NCBI RefSeq assembly: GCF_014637795.1
Contig: NZ_BMFD01000004.1
Span: 151,014-215,013 of the forward strand
Origin: Belliella aquatica
Lineage (GTDB): Bacteria; Bacteroidota; Bacteroidia; Cytophagales; Cyclobacteriaceae
Direction: 5' to 3'
DNA length: 64,000 nucleotides
The notes beneath the pieces were generated by a model. That model saw only the letters and a list, made by a program, of their open reading frames with translations, had not been told where the DNA came from and searched no databases. The position numbers and the translations under genes are program-made. Shown in pieces: positions 50,110-58,066 of the stretch (positions within the stretch are counted from its first letter, which is position 1; each line of letters opens with the position of its first letter).

Positions 50110-51189
50110 ATGTCAACAAACCCTTCCTCAAATCCCCAAAACGACGAAGACGAAATCGACCTCCTCGCTCTAGCCAAGACCGTCTGGTCTAAACGCAGGC
50201 AAGTGATCAGCATTACACTCGTCTTTATGCTTATTGGTCTAGCAGTTGCATTGCTTTCCCCAAAAGAATTCACAGCTTCTTCTACCTTTATCCCCCAAAC
50301 CTCCGAATCAGGAAAAGGAGGAGGCTCCTTGGGTGGAATGAGTGGAGGTTCAGAAATTCCACCTGCCTTGTATCCAAAATTTGTCTCATCAGTCCAATTC
50401 AGAAAAGCACTATTAAATGCACCAATCAATGTGGAAGGATTGAATGAAACGGTTACTTATTCCAAATATTATGAAGAAGTAGCGCAACCAGGGCTTTTGG
50501 CAAATATTAAGAAATATACCTTTGGACTTCCTGATTTGATTATTCAAGCAATAAAAGGAAAATCAGAAGTGACCGTAATCCAAACTGAAGAAGGAGATTT
50601 GATTAGATTAAATGAGGAAGAGGTGAAACATTTTAAAAGACTAGAAGGCCAATTGTCTGTTTCTCCTAATGTAAAGGAAGGATTTGTCACTTTATCTTTT
50701 GTCATGCCAGAACCTTTAATGGCGGCACAGATGACACAGTATGCTCAAGAACTCCTTCAAAATGAAGTCATTGCATATAAAATTTCTAATGCACGCGAAC
50801 AGTTAAATTATACAGAAGAAAGATTCAAGGAGAAAAAAGCAGAGTTTGATCAAATCCAATCTCGACTGGCAAATTTCCGAGACCGTAACCAAAATATCTC
50901 CTCTGCCACAGCGATGAACCAAATGGAAAGACTAGAAGCAGAGTACAACTTCGCTTTCAATATCTACACCGAATTGGCCAAGCAACTTGAGCAAGCCAAA
51001 CTCCAAGTTTCCAAAGACACCCCAATTTTTTCCGTGATCCAACCCGTCACCATCCCCACAGAGAAATCCGCCCCCAAACGCCCCCTCATCCTCGTCATCT
51101 TCACCATCCTCGGCCTCATCCTCGCCCTCGCCTACATCTTCGGCTCCGAATTCCTAAAAGGAGTAAAAGAGCAATGGAACGAGGCTTAG
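50110..51189 (+). CDS. Wzz-type chain-length determinant protein
   Basis: A 359-residue inner-membrane protein. It starts MSTNPSSNPQNDEDEIDLLA, has a first helix at about residues 37-54 (ISITLVFMLIGLAVALLS), a large periplasmic part with a coiled-coil region (about 220-290), and a second helix near 325-345 (RPLILVIFTILGLILALAYI). PxxPxxP-like residues occur before the second helix. There is no tyrosine kinase domain, so it is the Wzz type rather than a Wzc fusion. It controls polysaccharide chain length and works with the exporter encoded upstream. Confidence 0.9.
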   Translation: MSTNPSSNPQNDEDEIDLLALAKTVWSKRRQVISITLVFMLIGLAVALLSPKEFTASSTFIPQTSESGKGGGSLGGMSGGSEIPPALYPKFVSSVQFRKALLNAPINVEGLNETVTYSKYYEEVAQPGLLANIKKYTFGLPDLIIQAIKGKSEVTVIQTEEGDLIRLNEEEVKHFKRLEGQLSVSPNVKEGFVTLSFVMPEPLMAAQMTQYAQELLQNEVIAYKISNAREQLNYTEERFKEKKAEFDQIQSRLANFRDRNQNISSATAMNQMERLEAEYNFAFNIYTELAKQLEQAKLQVSKDTPIFSVIQPVTIPTEKSAPKRPLILVIFTILGLILALAYIFGSEFLKGVKEQWNEA

Positions 51190-51465
51190 AGGAATTTTAA
51201 AGGTTACGTGTACGACGTTGTAAGACGTAAGATATAAGATCCAAGACCTAAGACTTGGTAATCCCTATTTGATTCAAGTCTTCTGACTTGGACCTGACTG
51301 TCAAAAACTAACAAACGCTTCCTCTCCCTTTTCCCTTTTTTTTCCTCCTTCAAATCCCCTCTGTGTAACCCTGCCTGCAGCAGGCAGGTCGGTGACTCCT
51401 CTGTGCCACTCGGTGTAACAAAAGATTTTTGATCTCTTCCTCGCTCTAAATTTACGCATCCCCCT
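51190..51465. other. Repeat-derived spacer with a perfect 19-bp palindromic insert
   Basis: No gene is supported. At 51370-51388 the palindrome CCTGCCTGCAGCAGGCAGG sits inside the CTCTGTGTAAC-TCGGTGACTCC phrase. The same phrase near 52,285 lacks it, giving an exact empty site. A TAATAAAAGATTTTTGA-type block follows before copy 4. Confidence 0.7.
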
Positions 51466-51645
51466 ATCGTCCCGAAAGACACTTACATTTCTAATACAGC
51501 CACAGCCGGGACTCTGGGGTAGGTGTGCACACTCCTAATCCCCGCATTGCGGCGCATAGCGAGAGAATTGACCATATATGTTTTTCAGCGCCTGATACGG
51601 GGCTAATAATGATTTAGCCCCGATGGGGCTACTTTCCCTGACTAG
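51466..51645 (+). repeat. Structured repeat element, copy 4
   Basis: Stem 1 is GTCCCG (about 51470) with CGGGAC (51507). Stem 2 is CCCCG (51540) with CGGGG (51598), a third compensated version. Stem 3 is GGCGC (51551) with GCGCC (51588). Stem 4 is AGCCCC (51616) with GGGGCT (51625). It is 180 bp with no inserts. Confidence 0.88.
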
Positions 51646-51988
51646 ATTTTCGAGAGTAGTTTTATTTAATGTAAGTTGTCTTTATTACTGATATAATTAC
51701 TTACCTCAGGCTTCTAAAGGGACGGATCTTGCTGCCCTATAAAATAATATACTAATCGTCGATTTCCCTCAAATCGTCTTATGCGGGCGGGACGAATTTC
51801 GACCGGGGGGGCGGTGGCAGGAGCAGGGAAGGATTCGAAATTCTTGATTTTTTGGTTACTTTTTTGATCAAAGCCTGTCCCGATTATTTCGGGGCAAAAA
51901 AGTAAGAGAAAACAATATATTCATCTCAAAGCAGATTCTCTCACTAATCAAAATCAACCCCCTTCCTTTCTAAATTAACTAATTCCCT
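51646..51988. other. Duplicated flank and GATGCGGGCGGGACGA-type block
   Basis: 51641-51728 (ACTAGATTTTCGAGAGTAG, TTTATTTAATGTAAG and onward) recurs almost unchanged at 54046-54138 after copy 7. Further on, a TATGCGGGCGGGACGA block and a TTTTTTGGTTACTTTT to AAAAAAGTAAGAGAAA block have relatives at about 53,520-53,780 and 54,310-54,355. A hairpin cassette (GCCTGTCCCGATTATTTCGG) lies at 51873. No gene is visible. Confidence 0.65.
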
Positions 51989-52173
51989 TATCGTTCCGAG
52001 AGATACAAACATTTCTAAAAATATCCACAGCCGGGACTCTGGGTTATGTGTGAACATACCTTAACCCTGCACGGCAGCGCATCACAAGAGCAAGTGACTA
52101 TAAATGCTTTCCCTGCGCTTTGTACAGGGCTAATAAGCATAATAGCCCCGTAGGGGCTACTTTCCCTGACTAG
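51989..52173 (+). repeat. Structured repeat element, copy 5
   Basis: Stem 1 is GTTCCG (51993) with CGGGAC (52032), a wobble pair. Stem 2 is CCCTG (52065) with CAGGG (52125). Stem 3 is AGCGC (52076) with GCGCT (52115), a compensated G-C to A-T change. Stem 4 is AGCCCC (52144) with GGGGCT (52153). Confidence 0.88.
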
Positions 52174-52369
52174 ATTCTCCTCTAGGTCTAGATCGCATCC
52201 ACATTCCCATATTTTTCCAATTCAACATTTTAAATTCGACATTTTTCATCCTTCCTCCTGCCGAATTCATCCTTCAAATCCCCTCTGTGTAACTCGGTGA
52301 CTCCTCTGTGCCACTCGGTGTAATAAAAGATTTTTGACCTCTTCCTCGCTCTAAATTAACTAATTCCCT

Positions 52370-52486
52370 TATCGTTCCGAGAGATACAAACATTTCTAAA
52401 AACATCTACAGCCGGAACTCTGGGTCAGGTGTGTGCATTTCTATACCATGCACGGCGGCGCATTATGCATCTATTGACTATAAATC
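52370..52486 (+). repeat. Structured repeat element, copy 6 (3' truncated)
   Basis: Stem 1 is GTTCCG (52374) with CGGAAC (52413), a full compensated change from GTCCCG/CGGGAC. CCATG (52446), GGCGC (52457) and the TGACTATAAAT loop are present. The 3' arms are absent. The copy is preceded by the CTCGGTGTAATAAAAGATTT block and followed by gene-free AT-rich DNA to 52664. Confidence 0.85.
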
Positions 52487-52664
52487 TTCGTGTCCCAAAA
52501 TTATTTCACTCCTAAACAAATAACTAAATAACAAACCTTTCTTCTTTCACCTCAAATTAACCAAACAAACCTACATCATTAGTAAATCCTGTACTTGAAA
52601 AACTACAAAAAACCTATTATCTTCAATATAAGTTATCAAACTGGATAAAGAAAAAATCAAAATC

Positions 52665-52868
52665 ATGATTATTAAAAGAAATGAAGATCAGATTACTTTC
52701 AAGTTAGACTCAAAAAAACTCAGTCTACTTGAAATTCAAGCTATTAGTGATTGGCTTGAATATTTGGAGTTGTCAGGTTTTAAAAATTCTGATAGTAATG
52801 AAGTACAGAATTTAGTAAGTGATGAAAAAAGAGGAAGATGGGAGAGGTTAAAATCAAAAATTGACTAA
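52665..52868 (+). CDS. Putative antitoxin
   Basis: A 67-residue protein: MIIKRNEDQITFKLDSKKLS, then a helical LLEIQAISDWLEYLELSGFK, and a charged C-terminus ending RWERLKSKID. I do not recognise a named family. Its size, its stop overlapping the start of the PIN gene by one base (TAATG), and its helical acidic middle make an antitoxin the best reading. Confidence 0.65.
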   Translation: MIIKRNEDQITFKLDSKKLSLLEIQAISDWLEYLELSGFKNSDSNEVQNLVSDEKRGRWERLKSKID

Positions 52869-53305
52869 TGAACATTGTTGTAGATTCCAATATCGTATTT
52901 AGTGGAATGCTTAATAGTGATGGTAATCTCGCAAAAGTTCTGCTTCTGAGTTTTAATAAATTGACTTTTTATTCTTCGCAATCACTAAAAGAAGAGATAT
53001 ATTCTCACGCTGAAAAACTTAAGAAAATAGCTGGTTATTCAGAATTCGAGTTTTTTAGAATCTTTAATCTTTTAACTAAAAATATCAATTTTACTAATCC
53101 TTTGCTAATACCAAAAGATTTTCTCTTTAATGCTTATAATTTAACAAAGGAAGTTGATGAAGATGATACCGAATTCATTGCCTTGACTGACTATCTTGGG
53201 GCGTCATTATGGATAGGTGATAAAAAACTAATAAAAGGAATGTCAAAGCAAGGTTGGACTAAATTCGTTGATACCAATCAGCTTCTTCATTATGCTATTC
53301 TTTAA
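52868..53305 (+). CDS. PIN-domain toxin
   Basis: A 145-residue PIN-domain protein. The N-terminus NIVVDSNIVFSGML has the first Asp, EEIYSHAEKL a middle Glu, and DEDDTEFIALTDYLGA then LWIGDKKLIKGM the C-terminal acidic site. PIN toxins are Mg2+-dependent RNases. It is coupled to the small upstream gene by TAATG. It differs from the PIN protein at 10390 and lies between repeat elements in the polysaccharide locus, as expected for a mobile stabilisation module. Confidence 0.8.
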   Translation: MNIVVDSNIVFSGMLNSDGNLAKVLLLSFNKLTFYSSQSLKEEIYSHAEKLKKIAGYSEFEFFRIFNLLTKNINFTNPLLIPKDFLFNAYNLTKEVDEDDTEFIALTDYLGASLWIGDKKLIKGMSKQGWTKFVDTNQLLHYAIL

Positions 53306-53866
53306 TAATCCTTCATTTTTATTGACCAATTCTTTCCATATTCAACACGATCCCACGAATCAAAACGAACTATCATAGTGCAGGAATCAATAAAAAATGC
53401 ATTGTCACGGTGCAGTCTGCTAAATAGGATATCAAAATAAGTTAATAGCTAGTATTCTTACATCAGGACGGCCTTTGCTGAGGCTAGATTAAAATATGCA
53501 AACCATCCAATTTTCCTCAAACCGTCTGATGCGGGCGGGACGACGGAGATCCGGGCCTGTCTCCCGAAAGGGATGGCTTGCCTCACATAAAGGGATGGAT
53601 TCCCTCTTTTTTCGGGAGGCCAGCGGTGGCCTTGAGCGCGGATAGAGCCTGTCCCGATCTTAATATCGGGAATATCTCCGTCTTGCCCCGATAGCTATCG
53701 GGGTTGGTTACTTTTCTCAAAAAGTCCGCTGTGGCGGATGTGTTAATGCCTGTCCCGTGGAATCACGGGAACAAAAAGTAAGAGAAAGAAATATAAAATA
53801 CTTCAATACTTTCTCTCACTAAGAAAAATCTCCCCTTTTTTTCCTTTCTAAATTAACTAATCCCCT
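53306..53866. other. GC-richer repeat block with several hairpin cassettes
   Basis: No gene is supported. It includes a GATGCGGGCGGGACGA block near 53,530, cassettes GCCTGTCCCGAT.. (53647) and GCCTGTCCCGTGGAATCACG (53748), a CCCCGATAGCTATCGGGG palindrome near 53,695, and the TTGGTTACTTTT / AAAAAGTAAGAG block. It is clearly GC-richer than its surroundings. Confidence 0.6.
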
Positions 53867-54050
53867 TATCGTCCCGAGAGATACAAACATTTCTAAAAAT
53901 ATCCACAGCCGGGACTCTGGGTTATGTGTGCACATACCTTAACCATGCACGGCGGCGCATATCGAATGTTGTGACTATAAATATGCACGAAGCGCCTTGT
54001 ACATGGCTAATAAGCATAATAGCCCCGATGGGGCTACTTTCCCTGACTAG
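53867..54050 (+). repeat. Structured repeat element, copy 7 (insert-free reference copy)
   Basis: Stem 1 is GTCCCG (53871) with CGGGAC (53910). A small hairpin TATGT/ACATA lies at about 53,922-53,936. Stem 2 is CCATG (53943) with CATGG (54002). Stem 3 is GGCGC (53954) with GCGCC (53992), with the loop TGACTATAAAT. Stem 4 is AGCCCC (54021) with GGGGCT (54030). It ends CCCTGACTAG. Confidence 0.9.
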
Positions 54051-54435
54051 ATTTTCGAGAGTAGTTTTATTTAATGTAAGTTGTCTTTATTACTGATATA
54101 ATTACTGACTCCAGGCTTCTCAAAGGACGGCCCTTGGTGAGGCTGGTTTTAAGGTAATTGTGGAAACCGTTAAAAAAATGGGTTAGCTCGCGAAGCTTGC
54201 AGCGAGATCCACCCATTTTTAGGTTGGAACAATTGACTTAAAATTAAATTGGGTCGATAACTGAAATTATCAAAACATCCGCTATCCCAATTTAAAAGCA
54301 TCAGCTCAGGCCTAGATTTTTTGTTACTTTTTCATCAATGGAAAAAGTAAGAGAAAAAATGCACACATCTATAATAAAATACGCTCACTAGTAAAAATCT
54401 CCCCTTTTTTTCCTTTCTAAATAAACAAATCCCCC
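54051..54435. other. Spacer between element copies 7 and 8
   Basis: 54051-54138 repeats the flank found after copy 4. Then come a TTGGTGAGGCTGG block and TTTTTTGTTACTTTTTCATC / AAAAAGTAAGAG, related to those near 51,850 and 53,710. The frames here are not credible genes. Confidence 0.55.
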
Positions 54436-54661
54436 TATCGTCCCGAAAGCCACTAACATTTCTAAAAAAAGCTACCTCCGGGACTCTGGGTTGCATGTGC
54501 ACCTCCCTTAACCCTGCATTGCGGCGCATGACGAATCTATTGACTATAAATGTTTATGAAGCGCCTTATACATGCCTGCCTCCCTTTAGGGAGGGCTATT
54601 CAAAGTTCAGCCCTTTCAGGGCCTGCCCCGCAGAATTGCGGGGGCTACTTTCCCTGACTAG
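54436..54661 (+). repeat. Structured repeat element, copy 8 with hairpin inserts
   Basis: Stem 1 is GTCCCG (54440) with CGGGAC (54479). Stem 2 is CCCTG (54512) with CATG (54571), with one mismatch. Stem 3 is GGCGC (54523) with GCGCC (54561). An exact 20-bp insert CCTGCCTCCCTTTAGGGAGG (54575-54594) splits CATG from GCTA. A second cassette (GCCTGCCCCGCAGAATTGCG) at 54621 enlarges stem 4. Confidence 0.87.
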
Positions 54662-55165
54662 ATTCTCATTAAAGTATAGATACTTTTACACATCTTTTCC
54701 CCTTCGATAATTTTAATTCAACATTCTATATTCATCATTTTTATATCTAAACCTTTTATTACTTCCTCCAATTTGCATAATTTGAAGCGCTCTGGCGCAT
54801 AATTCAAAATGATTTTAAAGAAATAAATACCAGTTTCAAACCCAAATCAGCCCCCAAATCCTCCCGAGCTATCGGGATCGTTCAATTCGTAAAATCCGTG
54901 GTCATCCTTTCTTTTACCTTTTTCCTATAACCTTTTCCCTTTTTTTCATCCTTTCTCCTTCTCCTTTTAACCTTCCCAAAAAATACTACAGAACAAGTTT
55001 TAAACCCAATACTCAATTGACTTATTCAACTCAATTAACCAGTCAACCCCTTTCTCCTTTTTCCTAAACCCAAAATCTTTGCCCCCTTTGCACCTTAGCT
55101 TCCTCTGCGAGATCCTCACTGTTCCAAAAATATCCCCAAATAATCTTATAAATCTCACCCATAAC
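54662..55165. other. Phrase-repeat spacer upstream of the second promoter copy
   Basis: Contains ATTCGTGG-type phrases (TTCAATTCGTAAAATCCGTG near 54,885), a CTCCCGAGCTATCGGGAT hairpin, pyrimidine-rich CCTTTTCCC phrases and a CAATTGACTTATTCAACTC array. No gene is visible. Confidence 0.5.
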
Positions 55166-55256
55166 TTGCAAACTCAAAACCTACCGAGTACTTTTGTTAC
55201 TCACTTTAGGGTCCTCCCAAAATGCTAAGTCCTGTGACTGAAAGGGCGAAGCTGTT
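55166..55256 (+). promoter_or_regulatory. Second copy of the regulator's promoter and downstream flank, with the gene missing
   Basis: TTG (55166-55168), 20 bp, then TACTTTTG (55189-55196) in CCGAGTACTTTTGTTACTC (55184-55202), identical to the block before the winged-helix gene. Only 30 bp later comes the 24-bp TGTGACTGAAAGGGCGAAG block (55233-55256), which at 46064 follows that gene. It may still drive the downstream polysaccharide genes. Confidence 0.7.
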
Positions 55257-55320
55257 ATGTGTTTAAAAGGTTAATTGTTTAATCGCTTAACTGAGCTTCT
55301 CAAATAAGTATATAAAAATA

Positions 55321-55560
55321 AGCGTCACAAAGCTCCCAAAATCCCTCAAAGTCCACAAAAAAATAAATTCTTAGAGCTCTTTGTGTTACTTGGAGTTCTT
55401 TGTGTTCCCCAAAAAAAAATAAAGCGTCACAAAGCTCCCAAAGTCCCTCAATACCCACAGAAAAAAATCTTGGAGCTCTTTGTGCCTGCCTCACTTCAGC
55501 CTGTCCCGCAGAATTGCGGGGGGAGGATTCTTTGAGTTCTTTGTGTCCCAAAAAAAAATA
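55321..55560 (+). repeat. Tandem duplication of a ~102-bp unit ending at the dehydrogenase start
   Basis: Units begin AGCGTCACAAAGCTCCCAAA at 55321 and 55423, and each ends in CTTTGTGT-CCC and a long A-run. The second unit carries a nested hairpin cassette (from 55499, CCTGTCCCGCAGAATTGCGG). The unit ends 4 bp before the ATG at 55565, so it forms the 5' leader of the gene. Confidence 0.8.
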
Positions 55561-55564
55561 AATC

Positions 55565-56875
55565 ATGCTCACACCACTTAAAGAATCAAAAATCGCCATC
55601 ATTGGCCTCGGTTACGTAGGCCTGCCTTTGGCGGTTGCTTTTGCCGAAAAGTACAAAACTATTGGCTATGACATCGATTCGAAAAGAGTTGACGAGCTAC
55701 AAAAAGGCCATGACAGAACTTTGGAAGTCGAAGATCAGGAACTACAAAAAGTCTTGGTCAAAACACCAGTAGAATTAGAAGAAAAAGGAATCGGTCTGCA
55801 AATAACTGACGCAGTACTTCCTATTTCTACCTGCAATATTTATGTAGTCACTGTACCCACACCCACAGACAAGCATAACAAGCCTGTCCTCACTCCAATG
55901 CTCAAAGCTTCAGAGGCGATAGCTAGAGTTTTAAAAAAAGGGGATGTAGTGATCTATGAATCCACAGTTTACCCAGGAGTAACAGAAGAAGAATGTGTTC
56001 CAGTATTGGAGAAAGTCTCAGGATTAAAGTTCAATGAAGATTTTTTTGCAGGTTATTCTCCAGAAAGAATCAATCCAGGAGACAAGGAACATACAGTAAC
56101 CAAGATTCTAAAAGTAACTTCGGGCTCTACACCTGAAGTAGCAACGTATGTAGATGACCTTTATAAGTCTGTGATCACTGCAGGTACACACAAAGCATCT
56201 TCAATCAAAGTAGCTGAAGCAGCAAAAGTGATAGAAAACTCTCAAAGAGACATCAACATTGCTTTTGTCAATGAGCTTTCTAAAATTTTTAACTTACTGA
56301 ATATCGACACCCAAGAAGTCTTGGAAGCAGCGGGAACAAAATGGAATTTCCTTCCTTTCAAACCAGGATTAGTAGGAGGGCATTGTATAGGTGTAGATCC
56401 TTTCTATTTGGCTCAAAAAGCGCAAGAAGTAGGTTACCATCCTGAGATCATCTTAGCTGGTAGAAGACTCAATGACTCTATGGGCAAGCATGTCGCTACG
56501 GAGACAATCAAACACATGATGCGCAAAAATCTAAAGGTGATAGACTCCAAAGTATTGATCCTTGGATTTACTTTCAAAGAGGATTGTCCTGATGTAAGAA
56601 ATACGCGGGTTGTTGACATTTACCAAGAACTCAAATCATTCGATATGGATGTGGATATCTATGATCCTTGGGCAAGTAAGGAAGAGGTGGAACATGAATA
56701 CGGGATTACTATTTTAAATAAAAGTGAACAACCCAATCTAGCAGAATATCCTGCTATTATCTTGGCTGTGGCACACAAAGAGTTCAGAAACTGGAACATC
56801 CAAAAATCTGATCATCAAGTTATCTTTGATGTAAAATCTGTCCTACCAAAAGAAAGTGTAGATGCTAGGTTATAG
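55565..56875 (+). CDS. TviB-like nucleotide-sugar 6-dehydrogenase
   Basis: A 436-residue enzyme oxidising the C6 hydroxyl of a UDP-hexose to a uronic acid with NAD+. The Rossmann motif is [15 protein letters not shown], the middle domain has [16 protein letters not shown] and [14 protein letters not shown], and the catalytic Cys is C274 in [30 protein letters not shown] and [16 protein letters not shown] match TviB/WbpO-type UDP-GlcNAc or UDP-GalNAc dehydrogenases better than UDP-glucose dehydrogenases. It is the first gene of the sugar cluster, with backbone-like base composition. Confidence 0.92.
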   Translation: MLTPLKESKIAIIGLGYVGLPLAVAFAEKYKTIGYDIDSKRVDELQKGHDRTLEVEDQELQKVLVKTPVELEEKGIGLQITDAVLPISTCNIYVVTVPTPTDKHNKPVLTPMLKASEAIARVLKKGDVVIYESTVYPGVTEEECVPVLEKVSGLKFNEDFFAGYSPERINPGDKEHTVTKILKVTSGSTPEVATYVDDLYKSVITAGTHKASSIKVAEAAKVIENSQRDINIAFVNELSKIFNLLNIDTQEVLEAAGTKWNFLPFKPGLVGGHCIGVDPFYLAQKAQEVGYHPEIILAGRRLNDSMGKHVATETIKHMMRKNLKVIDSKVLILGFTFKEDCPDVRNTRVVDIYQELKSFDMDVDIYDPWASKEEVEHEYGITILNKSEQPNLAEYPAIILAVAHKEFRNWNIQKSDHQVIFDVKSVLPKESVDARL

Positions 56876-56941
56876 GTGTAAATTATAACTTTGATTAAAT
56901 AAACAAATATCTTAAAGTTTAAATTTAAAAATTAATTCAAG

Positions 56942-57883
56942 ATGAAAAGAATAATGGTTACTGGGGGATCTGGTTTTTTAGGGTCGCATTTATGTGAAAA
57001 GCTTTTAAATCAAGGAAATGAAGTTTTATGCGTTGATAATTTATTTACAGGGAGAAAATCAAATATTCATCATCTTTTAGATAATAAGAATTTTGAATTT
57101 TTAAGACATGATATTACTCACCCTTTATTTGTAGAAGTTGATGAGATCTACAATTTAGCATGTCCAGCAAGTCCAATTCATTACCAATTTGACCCTGTCC
57201 AGACTACAAAGACATCTGTAATAGGAGCTATAAATATGCTTGGTTTAGCAAAAAGATTAAAAATTAAGATCTTACAAGCGAGTACTTCTGAAGTTTATGG
57301 AGATCCTGAAGTTCACCCTCAGCCCGAGTCATATAAAGGAAGTGTAAGTACAACAGGTATTCGCGCATGTTATGATGAAGGTAAGAGATGTGCAGAAACT
57401 CTCTTTTTTGATTATCATCGTCAACACAACTTAGAAATTAAGGTGATGCGTATTTTTAATACTTATGGTCCCAGAATGCATCCGCAAGATGGTCGAGTAG
57501 TATCAAATTTTATAGTACAAGCTTTAAAAGGAGAAAATATTACTATATATGGTAATGGAGAACAAACCCGTAGTTTCTGTTATGTTGATGATAATATTGA
57601 AGGAATGATTCGGTTAATGAATTCAAGAAAAGATTTCACTGGACCAGTAAATATTGGTAATCCTGGTGAATTTTCAATGCTTGAGTTAGCTAACTTAATT
57701 TTAGAAATAACAGGAAGTAGTAGCAAATTGATTTTTTTACCCCTACCTCAAGACGACCCAATGCAACGTAGGCCAATAATTGATTTAGCAAAGACGGAAT
57801 TAAATTGGGAGCCTAAGGTGAATCTTAAAAGTGGTTTGATTGATACGGTTGCCTATTTTGAAGAATTATTGAATAAGGACTAA
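56942..57883 (+). CDS. UDP-glucuronate decarboxylase-like SDR enzyme
   Basis: A 313-residue short-chain dehydrogenase of the UXS type. [15 protein letters not shown] is the NAD+ motif, [10 protein letters not shown] and RACYDEGKR (YxxxK) form the active site, and [12 protein letters not shown] and [10 protein letters not shown]-like segments match UDP-xylose synthases. It would turn UDP-glucuronate into UDP-xylose for the polysaccharide. The gene is clearly more AT-rich than the preceding one, marking the start of the exchanged segment. UXS enzymes need UDP-glucuronate, whereas the upstream dehydrogenase looks UDP-GlcNAc/GalNAc-type, so another enzyme may supply the substrate. Confidence 0.9.
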   Translation: MKRIMVTGGSGFLGSHLCEKLLNQGNEVLCVDNLFTGRKSNIHHLLDNKNFEFLRHDITHPLFVEVDEIYNLACPASPIHYQFDPVQTTKTSVIGAINMLGLAKRLKIKILQASTSEVYGDPEVHPQPESYKGSVSTTGIRACYDEGKRCAETLFFDYHRQHNLEIKVMRIFNTYGPRMHPQDGRVVSNFIVQALKGENITIYGNGEQTRSFCYVDDNIEGMIRLMNSRKDFTGPVNIGNPGEFSMLELANLILEITGSSSKLIFLPLPQDDPMQRRPIIDLAKTELNWEPKVNLKSGLIDTVAYFEELLNKD

Positions 57884-58066
57884 GGATTAATTCTTTTAGC
57901 TACATAAATCTTGGACAGGAGAATTAGGGTAAAGGATATAGTGATAATTTATCTATTAATTCGATACTTCATTCATAAATATTTTGTCAAACTAACGTGA
58001 AATTAAGCGTAATTAATATGATAATTTTTCAAAGAGATTTAAAATCATCATTGTTTTTAAAAAAAT

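Noticed and set aside
51204-51482. 92-codon minus-strand frame after wzz
   Set aside because: It covers phrase repeats and the palindromic insert, and its composition and sequence are not protein-like.
52370-54661. tRNA-like or rRNA-like identity for the structured element
   Set aside because: No acceptor-stem CCA, T-loop GTTCGA or anticodon arm of correct spacing is present, and the stems do not match the cloverleaf.
54335-54710. Overlapping short open frames on both strands (54335-54529 and 54495-54710)
   Set aside because: They run over structured-element copy 8 and its inserts. The frame is not kept in other copies of the element, so they are not genes.
55300-55602. 100-codon minus-strand frame upstream of the dehydrogenase
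   Set aside because: It arises from the tandem leader repeat and overlaps the true gene on the other strand.
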